From the NCBI RefSeq assembly GCF_016806065.1, contig NZ_CP032409.1:1-39331 (forward strand): 39,331 bases of DNA, given 5' to 3'. This document shows positions 1 through 8,006 of this stretch, piece after piece; within the stretch, counting starts at the first letter, position 1, and each line of letters begins with the position of its first letter. The translations under genes and the position numbers were made by a program. Below the pieces are notes generated by a model. That model had not been told where the DNA came from. It ran no database searches and saw only the letters and a program-made list of their open reading frames with translations. The DNA is from Rhizobium rosettiformans. GTDB lineage: Bacteria; Pseudomonadota; Alphaproteobacteria; Rhizobiales; Rhizobiaceae.

Positions 1-31
1 TGGCCCGGAGGGCCAATTCTGTTAGGTGTGA

Positions 32-222
32 TCAGGTGGCGGATCGGGCCTTTCGAGCGCGGCTTTGGCTGAGGCGATAGCTGTCGCCGTTCATCTCGAG
101 AATGTTTACGTGGTGTGTCAGTCTGTCGAGGAGAGCGCCGGTCAGGCGTTCGGTGCCGAAGGTTTCGGTCCATTCGTCGAAGGGCAGATTGCTGGTGATC
201 AGCGTGGACCCGCGCTCATGAC
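32..222 (-). pseudogene. istB: IS21-family IstB helper ATPase, C-terminal remnant
   Basis: Reading leftwards, about 63 codons encode the end of an IS21 helper ATPase: the segment TSNLPFDEWTETFG followed by RLTGALLDRLTHHVNILEMN is the diagnostic IstB C-terminal pattern (a late part of the AAA+ fold). A complete IstB is about 250 residues, so roughly three quarters, including Walker A and B, is missing. Homology stops near 215-225, where the sequence becomes the 5' part of a transporter gene in another frame. No IstA is visible; the other side runs off the window. What is seen is a one-sided IS21 relic; that it caused truncation of its neighbour is inferred. Confidence 0.8.
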
Positions 223-369
223 CACATAAGAGATCATCAGCCCCAGCACCATTGGCACCAGAACGCCCGAGGCGATGTGGAAGAACCACCCCAGCATCAG
301 CGCCAGCATGACGCCCAGCGTGATGTTCAAAAGGGCCGGTGGTGCGGCGGTCGGCGTGGGCTGTGTCAT
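216..369 (-). pseudogene. AI-2E family transporter, 5' fragment
   Basis: From an ATG at 369 the minus strand encodes about 51 residues beginning MTQPTPTAAPPALLN and then a hydrophobic run (LGVMLALMLGWFFHIASG, VLVPMVLGLMISYVV). This matches the first two membrane segments of AI-2E/PerM-family permeases in my judgement; full members are about 350 residues. The frame is cut by the IS21 remnant near 216-222, so the product would be non-functional. It lies 30 bp downstream of the GntP pseudogene in the same direction and may once have been the last gene of that cluster. The family call is from a short N-terminus only. Confidence 0.55.
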
Positions 370-398
370 GACGATCCCGAAGCTCTGTCCCTATCGGG

Positions 399-1834
399 TT
401 AGAAGGAACCGAAGGCTGTGCCAAGCACGATCACGGCCACAAGGGCAACAAGCGCGCTGACAATGGCGGCCATGACGATGTCCAGATAGCTTTCGCGATG
501 CGTGCAGCCACAGACCGCAAGCATCGTGACCACCGCGCCATTATGCGGCAAGCTGTCCAGCGTACCCGAGGCGATCACGGCCACCCGGTGCATCAGCGCA
601 GGGTCCAGCCCTGTGTCTGACGCGATCTGCATGAAGGTGGGGCCAAGGGCCTGCAGCGCAATGGTCATCCCGCCCGAAGCCGATCCGGTCAACGCGGCAA
701 GGATGTTCGTCGCTACCGCCAGTGACACGAGCGGCCCGCCTCCGATGCCCAGAACCCAGTCCCGCACCATCTCGAACGCAGGCAGGGCCGCCACGACCGC
801 GCCGAACCCCACAAGGCTTGCCACGCTCATGATCGGAAGTACTGCGGCCGTCGCGCCCGAGTCGATGCTTTCGCGCAGATTGCGAAAGCGGCGCCGGTTC
901 ATGGCAACCAGCACGATGCAGGCGACCAGAAGCGCAAGCGCCACCGACCAGACCCCGCCGACAGCCGACAGGGTGGTTTCGCCCCATGCGGGCTGCGAGA
1001 GGAAATCGAAATCCATGCTGGGCAGCACGAACTGCGTCAGGATCAGGTTGACCACGACAACCAGAACCAGCGGCAGAATGGCCAGGCCGATCGGTGGCCG
1101 CCCGCCCCAGGATCCGGCGCGGCTGATCTCGGCAGGGTCAAACTCGCGTGCGGTGCTGGCCAGCTCGCGCGAGACGGCGGAGCCTTTTTCGGCCGCGCCA
1201 TAACCCTCGCCCCGCGCCTTGGCCTGACGTTCGCGGAAGGAAAGCCAGCCCAGGCCGATGGCCGCCATGATGATGCTGGCTATGATGCCAAGCCCAGGTG
1301 CGGCAAAGGGGTGGTACCAAAGAACGGCATCGGAATCGCGTTCTGGATCGCAGGCGTTCCCGGCATGGCTGACATGGTGAAGGTCGAGGTTCCAAGCGCG
1401 AGTGCCGCCGGAAGCAGCCTGCGCGGCACGCTTCCCGCCTTGAACAGCGCCTGCCCCATTGGCGCCAGAACGAAGAACGCCACAAACAGGCTGACACCGC
1501 CATAGGTGACCATCGCGCCCGCAGCCACCACGGCAAGGATCGCCCGCGAGGGGCCGAGCCGGCGCGTCATGTAATCGGCGATCGCTGAAACCGATCCGCT
1601 GTCGTCCATCAGCTTGCCGAACAATGCGCCCAGCAGGAAAAGCGGAAAGAACTGCGCCACAAACCCCGCCGCCGCAGGCATGAAGGTCTGCGTCCAGTGC
1701 GCCAGCATCGGCTGACCGGAAAAAAGCGCCGCCACCGCAGCAGCCAAAGGCGCCAGCAGCAGGATTGTCCAACTGCGGAACGCAAGCACCATGATCAGGG
1801 CAAGGCCCAACAGAATACCCAGCAGACCCAGCAT
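399..1834 (-). pseudogene. GntP-family permease, frameshifted
   Basis: The gene starts at ATG 1834, 2 bp after the patatin stop, and runs to 399. The N-terminal part (MLGLLGILLGLALIMVLAFR, then GKLMDDSGSVSAIADYMTRR and YGGVSLFVAFFV) and the C-terminal part (GSASGGMTIALQALG, MHRVAVIASGTLDSLPHNGAV) are together a full GntP-family (gluconate/organic acid:H+ symporter) protein of about 478 residues with many membrane helices. They lie in different frames. The change happens at the C-run read at 1308-1311: one extra C would give T-T-P-F-A-A-P and restore one frame. So either a single-base deletion inactivated it or the consensus sequence is wrong by one base. A second GntP copy, a C-terminal fragment, is at 12862-13401. 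Substrate is not deducible; hydroxybutyrate or gluconate are typical of the family. Confidence 0.8.
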
Positions 1835-1835
1835 G

Positions 1836-2875
1836 TCAAAGCTCGTCCGCCAGCGCGTCGATATCGAAGGTCGAACGCACCCCGATGTCCTGAATATGGG
1901 TGCGGCCGAAATCCTCGGCGGCGCGGCGCCCTTCGTCGAAGAGCATCTTCAGGAAGTCCCATTCGGCATTCAGCTTCGAGGAATGTCCAAGGTCCACCAT
2001 GATGTCCGAGGTGATGCGATGCAGGCGCATCTCTTTCCAGTACCGCGCCTCGCCATTGCCGGGGTCGATGACACGGCGCAGCAGCGCCATCATCCGCAAC
2101 TCTTTCAGTAGCTGGGCGTTGAAAGAGATCTCGTTCAGGCGGCTTGCGATCTCGCGCGCGGTGCGCGGCGTCTCGCGCCGCTCGACCGGGTTGATCTGCA
2201 CCAGAACGGTATCGAGGCTTTCACATTCACGCACGAGCGGCGTCATCGTCGGGTTGCCCGCATAGCCGCCGTCCCAATAGGGCACGCCGTCGATCTCGAT
2301 GGCCTGGAACATCGATGGCAGGCAGGCCGAGGCGAGCAGCACATCGGCCGTCACCTCATGCTTGCGGAACACCCTGCCTTGCCCGGTGTGCACATTGGTT
2401 GCCGTGATGAACAGCTTGACCGGCCCGGTCGCCAGCGCGTCGAAATCGATCAGGTCTGTCAGGATGTCGCGCAGCGGGTTCCCTGCCGCCCACCCAGCGA
2501 ATAGGGCGAGATCAGCCGCGCCATCAGATCCATGGCGATGAAGGCGGGCGAGTTGTCCAGCGTCCATTTGCCCGTCAGGACCTCCAGCGGCCCGCGCTTG
2601 AACGGGCTGAAGCGCGCGGCATCGGCCGTCCGGCGCCAGAAGGCGGTCAGCATCTCACGCGCGGTCTGCCGCCCGCCGGTGGCCATGCCGGCCGCCAGGA
2701 TTGCCGCGTTCATGGCGCCGGCCGAGGTGCCGGAAATGCCATCGATCTCGAACCAGTCTTCCTCGAGGATGCGGTCCAGAACGCCCCATGTAAACGCCCC
2801 ATGCGAACCGCCCCCCTGCAAGGCGAGGTCGATGGGAAGGGTTTTTCGCGTCTGCGATTTCGGGTTGCTGGCCAT
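1836..2875 (-). pseudogene. Patatin-like phospholipase, frameshifted
   Basis: The first frame (from ATG 2875) carries the oxyanion motif GGGSHGAF (residues 21-28) and the nucleophile elbow GTSAG (Ser51). The second frame carries DGGYAGNP with the catalytic Asp. Together they make a bacterial patatin-like acyl hydrolase of about 345 residues, normally a cytosolic or membrane-peripheral lipase. The frame breaks near 2480: after ISPYSLGG the reading must shift to continue as NPLRDILTDLIDFDAL. One additional base in the CCC run at 2481-2483 would repair it. The same kind of lesion (one base missing from a G/C run) occurs in the GntP gene immediately downstream, with which it is tightly spaced (2 bp) and presumably co-transcribed. 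Family call is strong; whether it is really inactive depends on the reads. Confidence 0.8.
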
Positions 2876-2898
2876 TTCGGCGCCTTTCAGTCAATTCA

Positions 2899-2930
2899 TT
2901 GCAAGAAAATGGCGCCCGAAGCCGGGCGCC
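2899..2930 (-). terminator. Rho-independent terminator after the HdeD-like gene
   Basis: An 8-bp perfect stem (GGCGCCCG at 2911-2918, CGGGCGCC at 2923-2930, loop AAGC) lies 8 bp beyond the stop of the gene at 2939. On the minus strand the stem is followed by ATTTTCTT. It separates that gene from the patatin gene 36 bp further on. Confidence 0.75.
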
Positions 2931-2938
2931 CTAGGGGA

Positions 2939-3526
2939 TCAGGCGGCGGGCACCGCTTGCCCGCGAAGCCTCCACGCCATCGCACCAAGGGCCGCGCCAA
3001 TGGCGATGAGGTCGAGCCCCAGCATCAGCCCGATCAGCCACAGCGCAGTGACCGGCATCGCGGCAAAAAGCACAAGCGACAGCACGACCGAGAGCACCCC
3101 GCTGGCAAAAACCCAAAGCCAGTTGGGCAAGGGACGGATCGTCAATGCGAAGACAACCTTCGACATCCCCTCGATCATGAAGAAGATGATCAGCAGAAGC
3201 GACAGCAGCAGCATCCCCTGCGCGATGTTGCGCAAGAGCAGAATGCCCAGCAACACACCAAGTATGGCCGAGATGATCTGCAGCCAGAAGTTCGGCGTAT
3301 GGCGTGCGCTGATCAGGCCGATGGCCTGAATGATGCCGCTGGCGATCAGCAGCCAGCCGAACACCACGACGGCAGCAGCCGAAGAAAAGGCCGGGAAGAC
3401 GATGGCGACGATCCCCGCGACGACCAGCAGCGCCGCCTGTACCAGGTGGAAGGTCGAATGGCGGCGCACCGCATCGCGCGCGGCTTCGCGGTAGGTCTGT
3501 GCAGCGGCGGCAAGACTGATCGGCAT
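2939..3526 (-). CDS. HdeD-family (DUF308) integral membrane protein
   Basis: About 195 residues, almost entirely six hydrophobic segments separated by short loops (for example LVQAALLVVAGIVAIVFP, AAAVVVFGWLLIASGIIQAI, WLQIISAILGVLLGILLL). This is the DUF308/HdeD pattern known from the E. coli acid-resistance membrane protein HdeD; a biochemical activity is not established for the family. I chose ATG 3526 over the upstream in-frame ATG 3547 because AAGGAAG lies at a proper distance before it. It is followed by its own terminator and is the only undamaged gene between 0.4 and 4.6 kb. Role in acid or envelope stress is inferred from the family. Confidence 0.8.
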   Translation of the reverse strand: MPISLAAAAQTYREAARDAVRRHSTFHLVQAALLVVAGIVAIVFPAFSSAAAVVVFGWLLIASGIIQAIGLISARHTPNFWLQIISAILGVLLGILLLRNIAQGMLLLSLLLIIFFMIEGMSKVVFALTIRPLPNWLWVFASGVLSVVLSLVLFAAMPVTALWLIGLMLGLDLIAIGAALGAMAWRLRGQAVPAA

Positions 3527-3642
3527 GGCATTGACTTCCTTGTTCAACAGGGTGCTTCCCGCCGGGCAGCGGGTGTTGCCTTCCCCGACCCGCAGGGCCG
3601 GATATGGATCAAAATTGGCACAGGACCGTGAAGCCCATGCCA

Positions 3643-3905
3643 GACAATCAATTTTTCATCGCCATTGCCCGACGTGCAGGGGTGTCTGGCTCGACCGGGG
3701 CGAACTCGACAAGATTATCGAGATGTCTCAGTCTGTTCCAGTTCCCGCCGGACCACGCGGCGACGCTCGTCCGGCGCAAAGTGAACGTGACAGTCGCGCC
3801 CACCGCGACAATGAACGCTATGATGATCGCGGCGACTATGATGACGAACATGATCCGCGTCGGCGCAAGCGCAAGTCGATGCTTGGCGAGCTGTTTGATT
3901 TTTGA
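3643..3905 (+). pseudogene. Zinc-ribbon (zf-TFIIB type) protein, N-terminus lost
   Basis: From codon 3666 the plus strand reads CPTCRGVWLDRGELDKIIE, the second half of a TFIIB-type zinc ribbon, followed by a charged, low-complexity stretch (RDNERYDDRGDYDDEHDP) and the family-typical tail RRKRKSMLGELFDF, ending at 3905. Intact members start with a first CxxC knuckle about 18 residues earlier, preceded by Met. Here the frame upstream reads EAHARQSIFHRH, with no first knuckle and no suitable start, so half of the metal site is missing. The 5' end is therefore scrambled or deleted. It shares this damage with three of its neighbours. Alternative: a short functional protein from an unusual start, which I consider unlikely. 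Confidence 0.6.
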
Positions 3906-4160
3906 TCGCGGCAGCGCGGCGTGAAACCTGTTCCCCGGGGACTGCGACTTCGGTCCTCGGCGCACATTCTGGCAGTCACGCCCGGGCTGGTCTGAAAAGC
4001 TTCACTCTGAACGACGCGGTTCAGCCGGAAGCGCCTGACGTTTATACCCAGATGGCAAAGCAATTGTCCACCTTGGACGTTTGCTGCCCGTTTTCGGTTG
4101 TGGTGGTCTGCGGAATAGTGGTTAACTGTTGAATGGGGCCAATTGCACCCTGAGGATTCG

Positions 4161-4656
4161 ATGCAGCTTGTCTCAGTTCTGAATCGGTTAGCCATCTTTG
4201 GAGCCCTCTGGGTCGTACTGACAGGCGGCGGGGTCGATTCCCTGGCATATGGCGCGGCCCGCAGTCGCCGTGGCAACGGTGCTCAGCCTGCTGATCTATC
4301 CGGTTGACCGGCCCGGTGTTGTCGTTTGGCGCGCGGCGGCGATACTGCCCCGGTTTCTGGTGCACAGCGGGTTGGGTGGGCTGGACGTCGCGCGACGTGC
4401 TTTCGATCCACGCCTGCCGATTTCGCCAGGTTGGGTCGACATCCCCTTGTCGAGCCGGCATGACGCGGCCAATGTTCTGTTGGGGGGGTGATCAGCATCC
4501 TGCAGGCACGTTGCCCGCCGGACGGGCGACGGCGAAATGGACATACACGTCCTGTATCTGCCGAATTTCACGCCGGGCGAGGTTCAAGCCGACGAAACCC
4601 GTATCCACGGTCTGTTCGACAGCCGCATCACTGAATATGGTGCGACGCATGGCTGA
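4161..4656 (+). pseudogene. mrpE: Mrp antiporter subunit E, multiply frameshifted
   Basis: Pieces of MrpE/MnhE can be followed through four frame changes: MQLVSVLNRLAIFGALWVVL from ATG 4161; then VLSLLIYP...LPRFLVHSGLGGLDVARRAFDPRLPISPG (frame of 4249-4491); then VISIL after the seven-G run at 4482-4488; then GTLPAGRATA; finally MDIHVLYLPNFTPGE...GLFDSRITEYGATHG ending at TGA 4654-4656. The segment LGGLDVARRAFDPR is the family hallmark. All pieces are in the right order, so the gene was once whole (about 165 codons). It overlaps mrpF as expected in an mrp operon. MrpE is the small-family subunit implicated in assembly and efficiency of the complex; its loss would leave the remaining operon intact. 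Three of the four shifts look like single-base losses. Confidence 0.8.
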
Positions 4657-4915
4657 CTGGTTCACCCTTGTCGCGATCTTCCTGCTCTTGACCGTCGCGG
4701 CGGCGCTGGTGCGCTGCTGGCGCGGGCCCGGCCCGGTCGAGCGGATCATGGCCGCCCAGCTTGCCGGCACCGGGGTGATCGGCGTCGCCGTCGTCCTTGG
4801 CGCGGCGCGTGGAGATGCGGCCTTCCTCGACGCGGCGCTGATCGGCACGCTGCTGGCGGCCATTGCGGTGACCGCCTTCGTGCGTGGCACCGCGAAACCC
4901 GGGGCAAAGGAATGA
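4649..4915 (+). CDS. mrpF: Mrp-type cation/H+ antiporter subunit F
   Basis: 88 residues with three membrane segments: WFTLVAIFLLLTVAAALV, then the conserved cytosolic-side signature GPGPVERIMAAQLAGT, then IGVAVVLGAA and DAALIGTLLAAIAVTAFV. This is the MnhF/MrpF family (counterpart of MbhB). ATG 4649 is preferred; an in-frame ATG at 4639-12 nt (4637) would add MVRR. The start lies inside the 3' end of the broken mrpE and the stop overlaps mrpG by ATGA, indicating translational coupling. Functions only as part of the multisubunit membrane complex exchanging monovalent cations for protons. Confidence 0.9.
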   Translation: MADWFTLVAIFLLLTVAAALVRCWRGPGPVERIMAAQLAGTGVIGVAVVLGAARGDAAFLDAALIGTLLAAIAVTAFVRGTAKPGAKE

Positions 4916-5238
4916 GCTGGATCGATCTGGCGGTGCTGGCGCTCCTCGGCGCAGGGCTGGCCTTCTACGCCGCGGGCTCGCTGGGGCTCTTGCGCTTTCC
5001 CGACACCGCCTCGCGGCTGCACGCGCTGACCAAGGCAGACAACCTTGGCCTTGGGCTGGTGGCGCTGGCTGCGGCGATTTACGGCGGGTCGCTGGCGGTG
5101 GCGGCCAAGATCGCGCTGGTCTGGCTGTTCGCGGTGATCGCGGCGGGCACTACCTCGCAGCTGCTGGCCCGGCGCGCCCGCCTGGACGAGGCCCGCCTGG
5201 ACGATGCCGACAGCGCGCCGGACGGCGGCCTGCGATGA
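4912..5238 (+). CDS. mrpG: Mrp-type cation/H+ antiporter subunit G
   Basis: 108 residues, three membrane segments, with the MnhG/MrpG signature LGLLRFPDTASRLHALTKADNLG at the second segment (counterpart of MbhC). The start ATG overlaps the mrpF stop and the stop overlaps the next start (ATGA at 5235), so all three are translationally coupled. The C-terminal 30 residues are charged (ARRARLDEARLDDADSAPD) and cytosolic by prediction. Length and motif are normal for the family. Confidence 0.9.
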   Translation: MSWIDLAVLALLGAGLAFYAAGSLGLLRFPDTASRLHALTKADNLGLGLVALAAAIYGGSLAVAAKIALVWLFAVIAAGTTSQLLARRARLDEARLDDADSAPDGGLR

Positions 5239-6197
5239 CCTTCGCCTTCGACCTCATCCTGTGCCTGATGATCCTCGGCACTGCGGCCATCGCGCTGTTC
5301 GTGCGCGACGCACTGGCCGCGATCGCCTTCTTCATCGCCTTCGGCAACCTGATGGGCCTAGCCTGGCTGGGGCTAGATGCCGTAAACGTGGCGCTGGCCG
5401 AGATCGCCATCGGCGCGGGCGTCACCGGGGTCCTTCTGATCCTGGCGCGGGCGCGGCTGCTGGCCTTGGGGGATGCCGCGACATCCACCGGCTCGCCCCT
5501 GTTGCTGCGGCTGGGGGCCCTTGCCGCCTGCGCGGGGTTCGTGGTCCTGCTGGCGGCGGCGGTGCTTTCGATCCCGCCCGAAAGCGGGCTGGACCGGGTG
5601 GTGGCACCGCTGATGCCGGGGCTTGGCATCGAGAACCGGGTGACGGGCGTCCTGCTGGCCTTCCGCGCCTATGACACGCTCTTGGAAAGCTTCGTCCTTC
5701 TGGGCGCGCTGGTCGCGGTCTGGTCGCTGGCCCCGGCGGGGGCCTGGCCCGGCCGCCCCGCCGATCCCGGCATGGCCGATGCGCCGATGCGCCGGGTTGC
5801 GGGCACCTTCGGCCAGCTTCTCTTGCCGGTGGCGCTGGTGATGGCGGCCTATCTGGTCTGGGCCGGATCGGACCTGCCGGGCGGCGCCTTCCAGGCCGGG
5901 ACGGTCCTGGCGGGCGGCCTTCTGGTGGCGGGGATGGGCGGCACCATCGGCTTGCCGTCCAGCGACCAGCCGCTTCTGCGCGCGGCGCTGGTGTTGGGTC
6001 CCGTGGTCTTTCTGGCGATCGGGCTGGCCGGGGTCGCGGCGGGCGGATTGCTGGTCTATCCTGCGGGGCTGGCCAAGGCGCTGATCGTGACCATCGAATA
6101 CACTCTTTTCCTGTCGATCGGGGTCACGCTGGCCTTGTTGGTGGCCGGGCCGCCAATGCCAGGCGCGTCGGACCCAGACCCGGAAGGGAAGGGCTGA
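5235..6197 (+). CDS. mrpB: Fused MbhD-MbhE-MrpB subunit of Mrp antiporter
   Basis: 320 residues in three parts. Residues 1-78 are a DUF4040/MbhD-like domain (DAVNVALAEIAIGAGVTGVL). Residues 95-168 resemble MbhE (GIENRVTGVLLAFRAYDTLLESFVLLGALVA). Residues 185-310 are MrpB/MnhB, with the hallmark AGSDLPGGAFQAGTVLAGG near residue 210. In Bacillus-type Mrp the MbhD and MbhE parts form the C-terminus of the large MrpA; in Mbh hydrogenases they are separate proteins. Here they precede and are fused to MrpB. It probably supplies part of the lateral proton/cation path linking the antiporter subunits. Start overlaps the mrpG stop. Domain order is seen directly; the structural role is from the Mrp/Mbh families. 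Confidence 0.85.
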   Translation: MTFAFDLILCLMILGTAAIALFVRDALAAIAFFIAFGNLMGLAWLGLDAVNVALAEIAIGAGVTGVLLILARARLLALGDAATSTGSPLLLRLGALAACAGFVVLLAAAVLSIPPESGLDRVVAPLMPGLGIENRVTGVLLAFRAYDTLLESFVLLGALVAVWSLAPAGAWPGRPADPGMADAPMRRVAGTFGQLLLPVALVMAAYLVWAGSDLPGGAFQAGTVLAGGLLVAGMGGTIGLPSSDQPLLRAALVLGPVVFLAIGLAGVAAGGLLVYPAGLAKALIVTIEYTLFLSIGVTLALLVAGPPMPGASDPDPEGKG

Positions 6198-6198
6198 G

Positions 6199-6537
6199 AT
6201 GGACCTGCCGCTGCCCGTCCTTCTGTCCACCGGACATCTTTATGCCGTGACCGGCGCAGCCCTGGTGGGTCTCGGGCTTTACGCCTTCATCACCCTGCGT
6301 CACCCTTTGCGCCAGTTGCTGGCAGTCAATGTGGTCGGGGCGGGCATCTTCCTGATCCTGGGCGGGCTGGGTCGGGGGCCTGACGCTACCGATCCTTTTC
6401 CGCAGGCGCTGGTGATCACCGGCATCGTCGTAGCCGTCGCGCTGACCGCTTTCGGCGCGGCGATGATCGTACGGCAGGCCCAGACGCGGGCGGCCGCGAA
6501 ACCTGCCGCCGACGACAACGAAAATCCCGCGCCATGA
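6199..6537 (+). CDS. mrpC: Mrp-type cation/H+ antiporter subunit C
   Basis: 112 residues, NuoK/MnhC-like, with three membrane segments: YAVTGAALVGLGLYAFITL, LLAVNVVGAGIFLILGGL and the PFPQALVITGIVVAVALTAFGAAM block that is the strongest MrpC hallmark (DPxPQALVLTAIVI in homologues). It starts 1 bp after the mrpB stop (TGAGATG) and its stop overlaps the next gene by ATGA. A polar alanine-rich tail (residues 95-112) extends into the cytosol. Counterpart of MbhG. Confidence 0.9.
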   Translation: MDLPLPVLLSTGHLYAVTGAALVGLGLYAFITLRHPLRQLLAVNVVGAGIFLILGGLGRGPDATDPFPQALVITGIVVAVALTAFGAAMIVRQAQTRAAAKPAADDNENPAP

Positions 6538-8006
6538 GCCCGCTTGACCTTCTCATGGCCGCACCGCTCGGCTTCATGGCGGCGGCGCTGATGCTGGGGC
6601 CATCCGGGCGCTGGCTGATCCTGCTGGCCGCACCCCTGATGGCGGGACTGGCGCTGTGGCTGGCGCTTTTGCCGCCCGATGCGGCCTATCTCGTCGGTCA
6701 GTGGGACCTGCCGCTGGGCATCCTCTTGCGCGCCGACGGGGTGGCGCGGCTGATGATCCTCGCCACCGCGCTGGTGATCGGCGCCGTCGGGCTGCACGCG
6801 CTGGCCGAGCCGCCGGAAAAGCCCGGCCACGCCGCCCAGGCCGAGACCTTCTGGCCGCTGGTCTATCTGATGTGGGCCGGGGCCAATGCGGGGTTCCTGA
6901 CCACCGATCTCTTCAACCTCTACGTCACGCTGGAGATGGTCAGTCTGGCCGCGGTGGCGCTGGCGGCGATGGGCTCGCTGGCGGCGGCGTTGCGTTATTT
7001 CATGATCGCGCTGCTCGGCTCGCTGGCCTATCTGCTGGGCGTGGCGCTGACGGTAGCGCGCTACGACACTGTGGACGTGATCCTTCTGGCGCAGGTGGCT
7101 GAGGCCGATCTCGCGACGCTGCTGGCGCTGGGGCTGATGACGGCGGGGCTGCTGATCAAGGCCGCACTCTTTCCGATGCACGGCTGGCTGCCGCCCGCCC
7201 ATGCCGCCGCCCCGGCCCCGGCCAGCGCGCTTCTGTCGGCGATCGCGGTCAAGCTGGGTTTCGTCATCCTGGTGCGGCTGTGGTTCGAGGCTTTTGCAGC
7301 CGTTACCGGCCCGGCCGCCCTGCATGTGCTGGGTGGCCTGGGCGCGGCGGCGGTGATCTACGGATCGATCCAGGCGATGCGGCAGGACCGGCTGAAGCCG
7401 CTGGTGGCCTATTCGACGGTGGCGCAGGTCGGTTATCTGTTCCTGGCCTTTCCGCTGGTCGCCGGGACGGTCGAGCCTTCCGGCGCCTGGGCCGGGATGA
7501 CGCTGCACGGCGTGGCGCATATGCTGGCCAAGGCGGCGATGTTCCTTGCGGCCGGGCTGATGCTGAAGGCTGTCGCCGGTGACCGGATCGCCGATCTGGG
7601 CGGGCTGGCGCAGGCCATGCCCCTGACCGTGACCGCCTTCGGCCTGGCGGTGGTGTCCTTGATGGGGCTGCCGCCTTCGGGCGGGTTCACCGCCAAGTTC
7701 CTGCTGCTAAGCGCTGCAATCGAGCAGGGCGCGTTCCTCTATGCCGGAGTGCTGGTGATTGGTGGCCTGCTGGCAGCGGTCTATCTCTTTCGGGCGCTGT
7801 CGGCCTGTTTTGCCCCTTTGGCTGGCGCGGGACCTGACACCGCGTCGCGCGGCCCGGTGACCGGCGGAGTGCAAGCCGTGGCACCGCTGGCGCTGGCGGG
7901 ACTGGCCATCGTCATGGGCTTTGCCGGCACCGCGCTGGTCGACGTCTCGGCCATCGAGGCACCCTGGGCCACGCCCACGGTGATCCAACCGGAGGCCGCG
8001 CCATGA
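6534..8006 (+). CDS. mrpD: Mrp-type antiporter-like subunit D (first of three)
   Basis: 490 residues, about 14 membrane segments, of the proton-conducting NuoL/M/N family. The charged residues of the proton path are all present: Glu134 in TM5 (NLYVTLEMVSL), Lys209 in TM7 (LIKAALFPMHGWLP), Lys240 in TM8 (SAIAVKLGF) and Lys388 in TM12 (PSGGFTAKFL). The motif KPLVAYSTVAQVGY follows TM9. It is coupled by ATGA overlaps to mrpC and to the next antiporter gene. Role: one of the cation/proton translocating subunits of the complex, in the cytoplasmic membrane. Confidence 0.9.
   Translation: MSPLDLLMAAPLGFMAAALMLGPSGRWLILLAAPLMAGLALWLALLPPDAAYLVGQWDLPLGILLRADGVARLMILATALVIGAVGLHALAEPPEKPGHAAQAETFWPLVYLMWAGANAGFLTTDLFNLYVTLEMVSLAAVALAAMGSLAAALRYFMIALLGSLAYLLGVALTVARYDTVDVILLAQVAEADLATLLALGLMTAGLLIKAALFPMHGWLPPAHAAAPAPASALLSAIAVKLGFVILVRLWFEAFAAVTGPAALHVLGGLGAAAVIYGSIQAMRQDRLKPLVAYSTVAQVGYLFLAFPLVAGTVEPSGAWAGMTLHGVAHMLAKAAMFLAAGLMLKAVAGDRIADLGGLAQAMPLTVTAFGLAVVSLMGLPPSGGFTAKFLLLSAAIEQGAFLYAGVLVIGGLLAAVYLFRALSACFAPLAGAGPDTASRGPVTGGVQAVAPLALAGLAIVMGFAGTALVDVSAIEAPWATPTVIQPEAAP

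Noticed and set aside
399..1772. Reading 399-1772 as an intact 457-residue membrane protein
   Set aside because: Its first about 150 codons are out-of-frame translation; the real N-terminus is in the frame starting at 1834.
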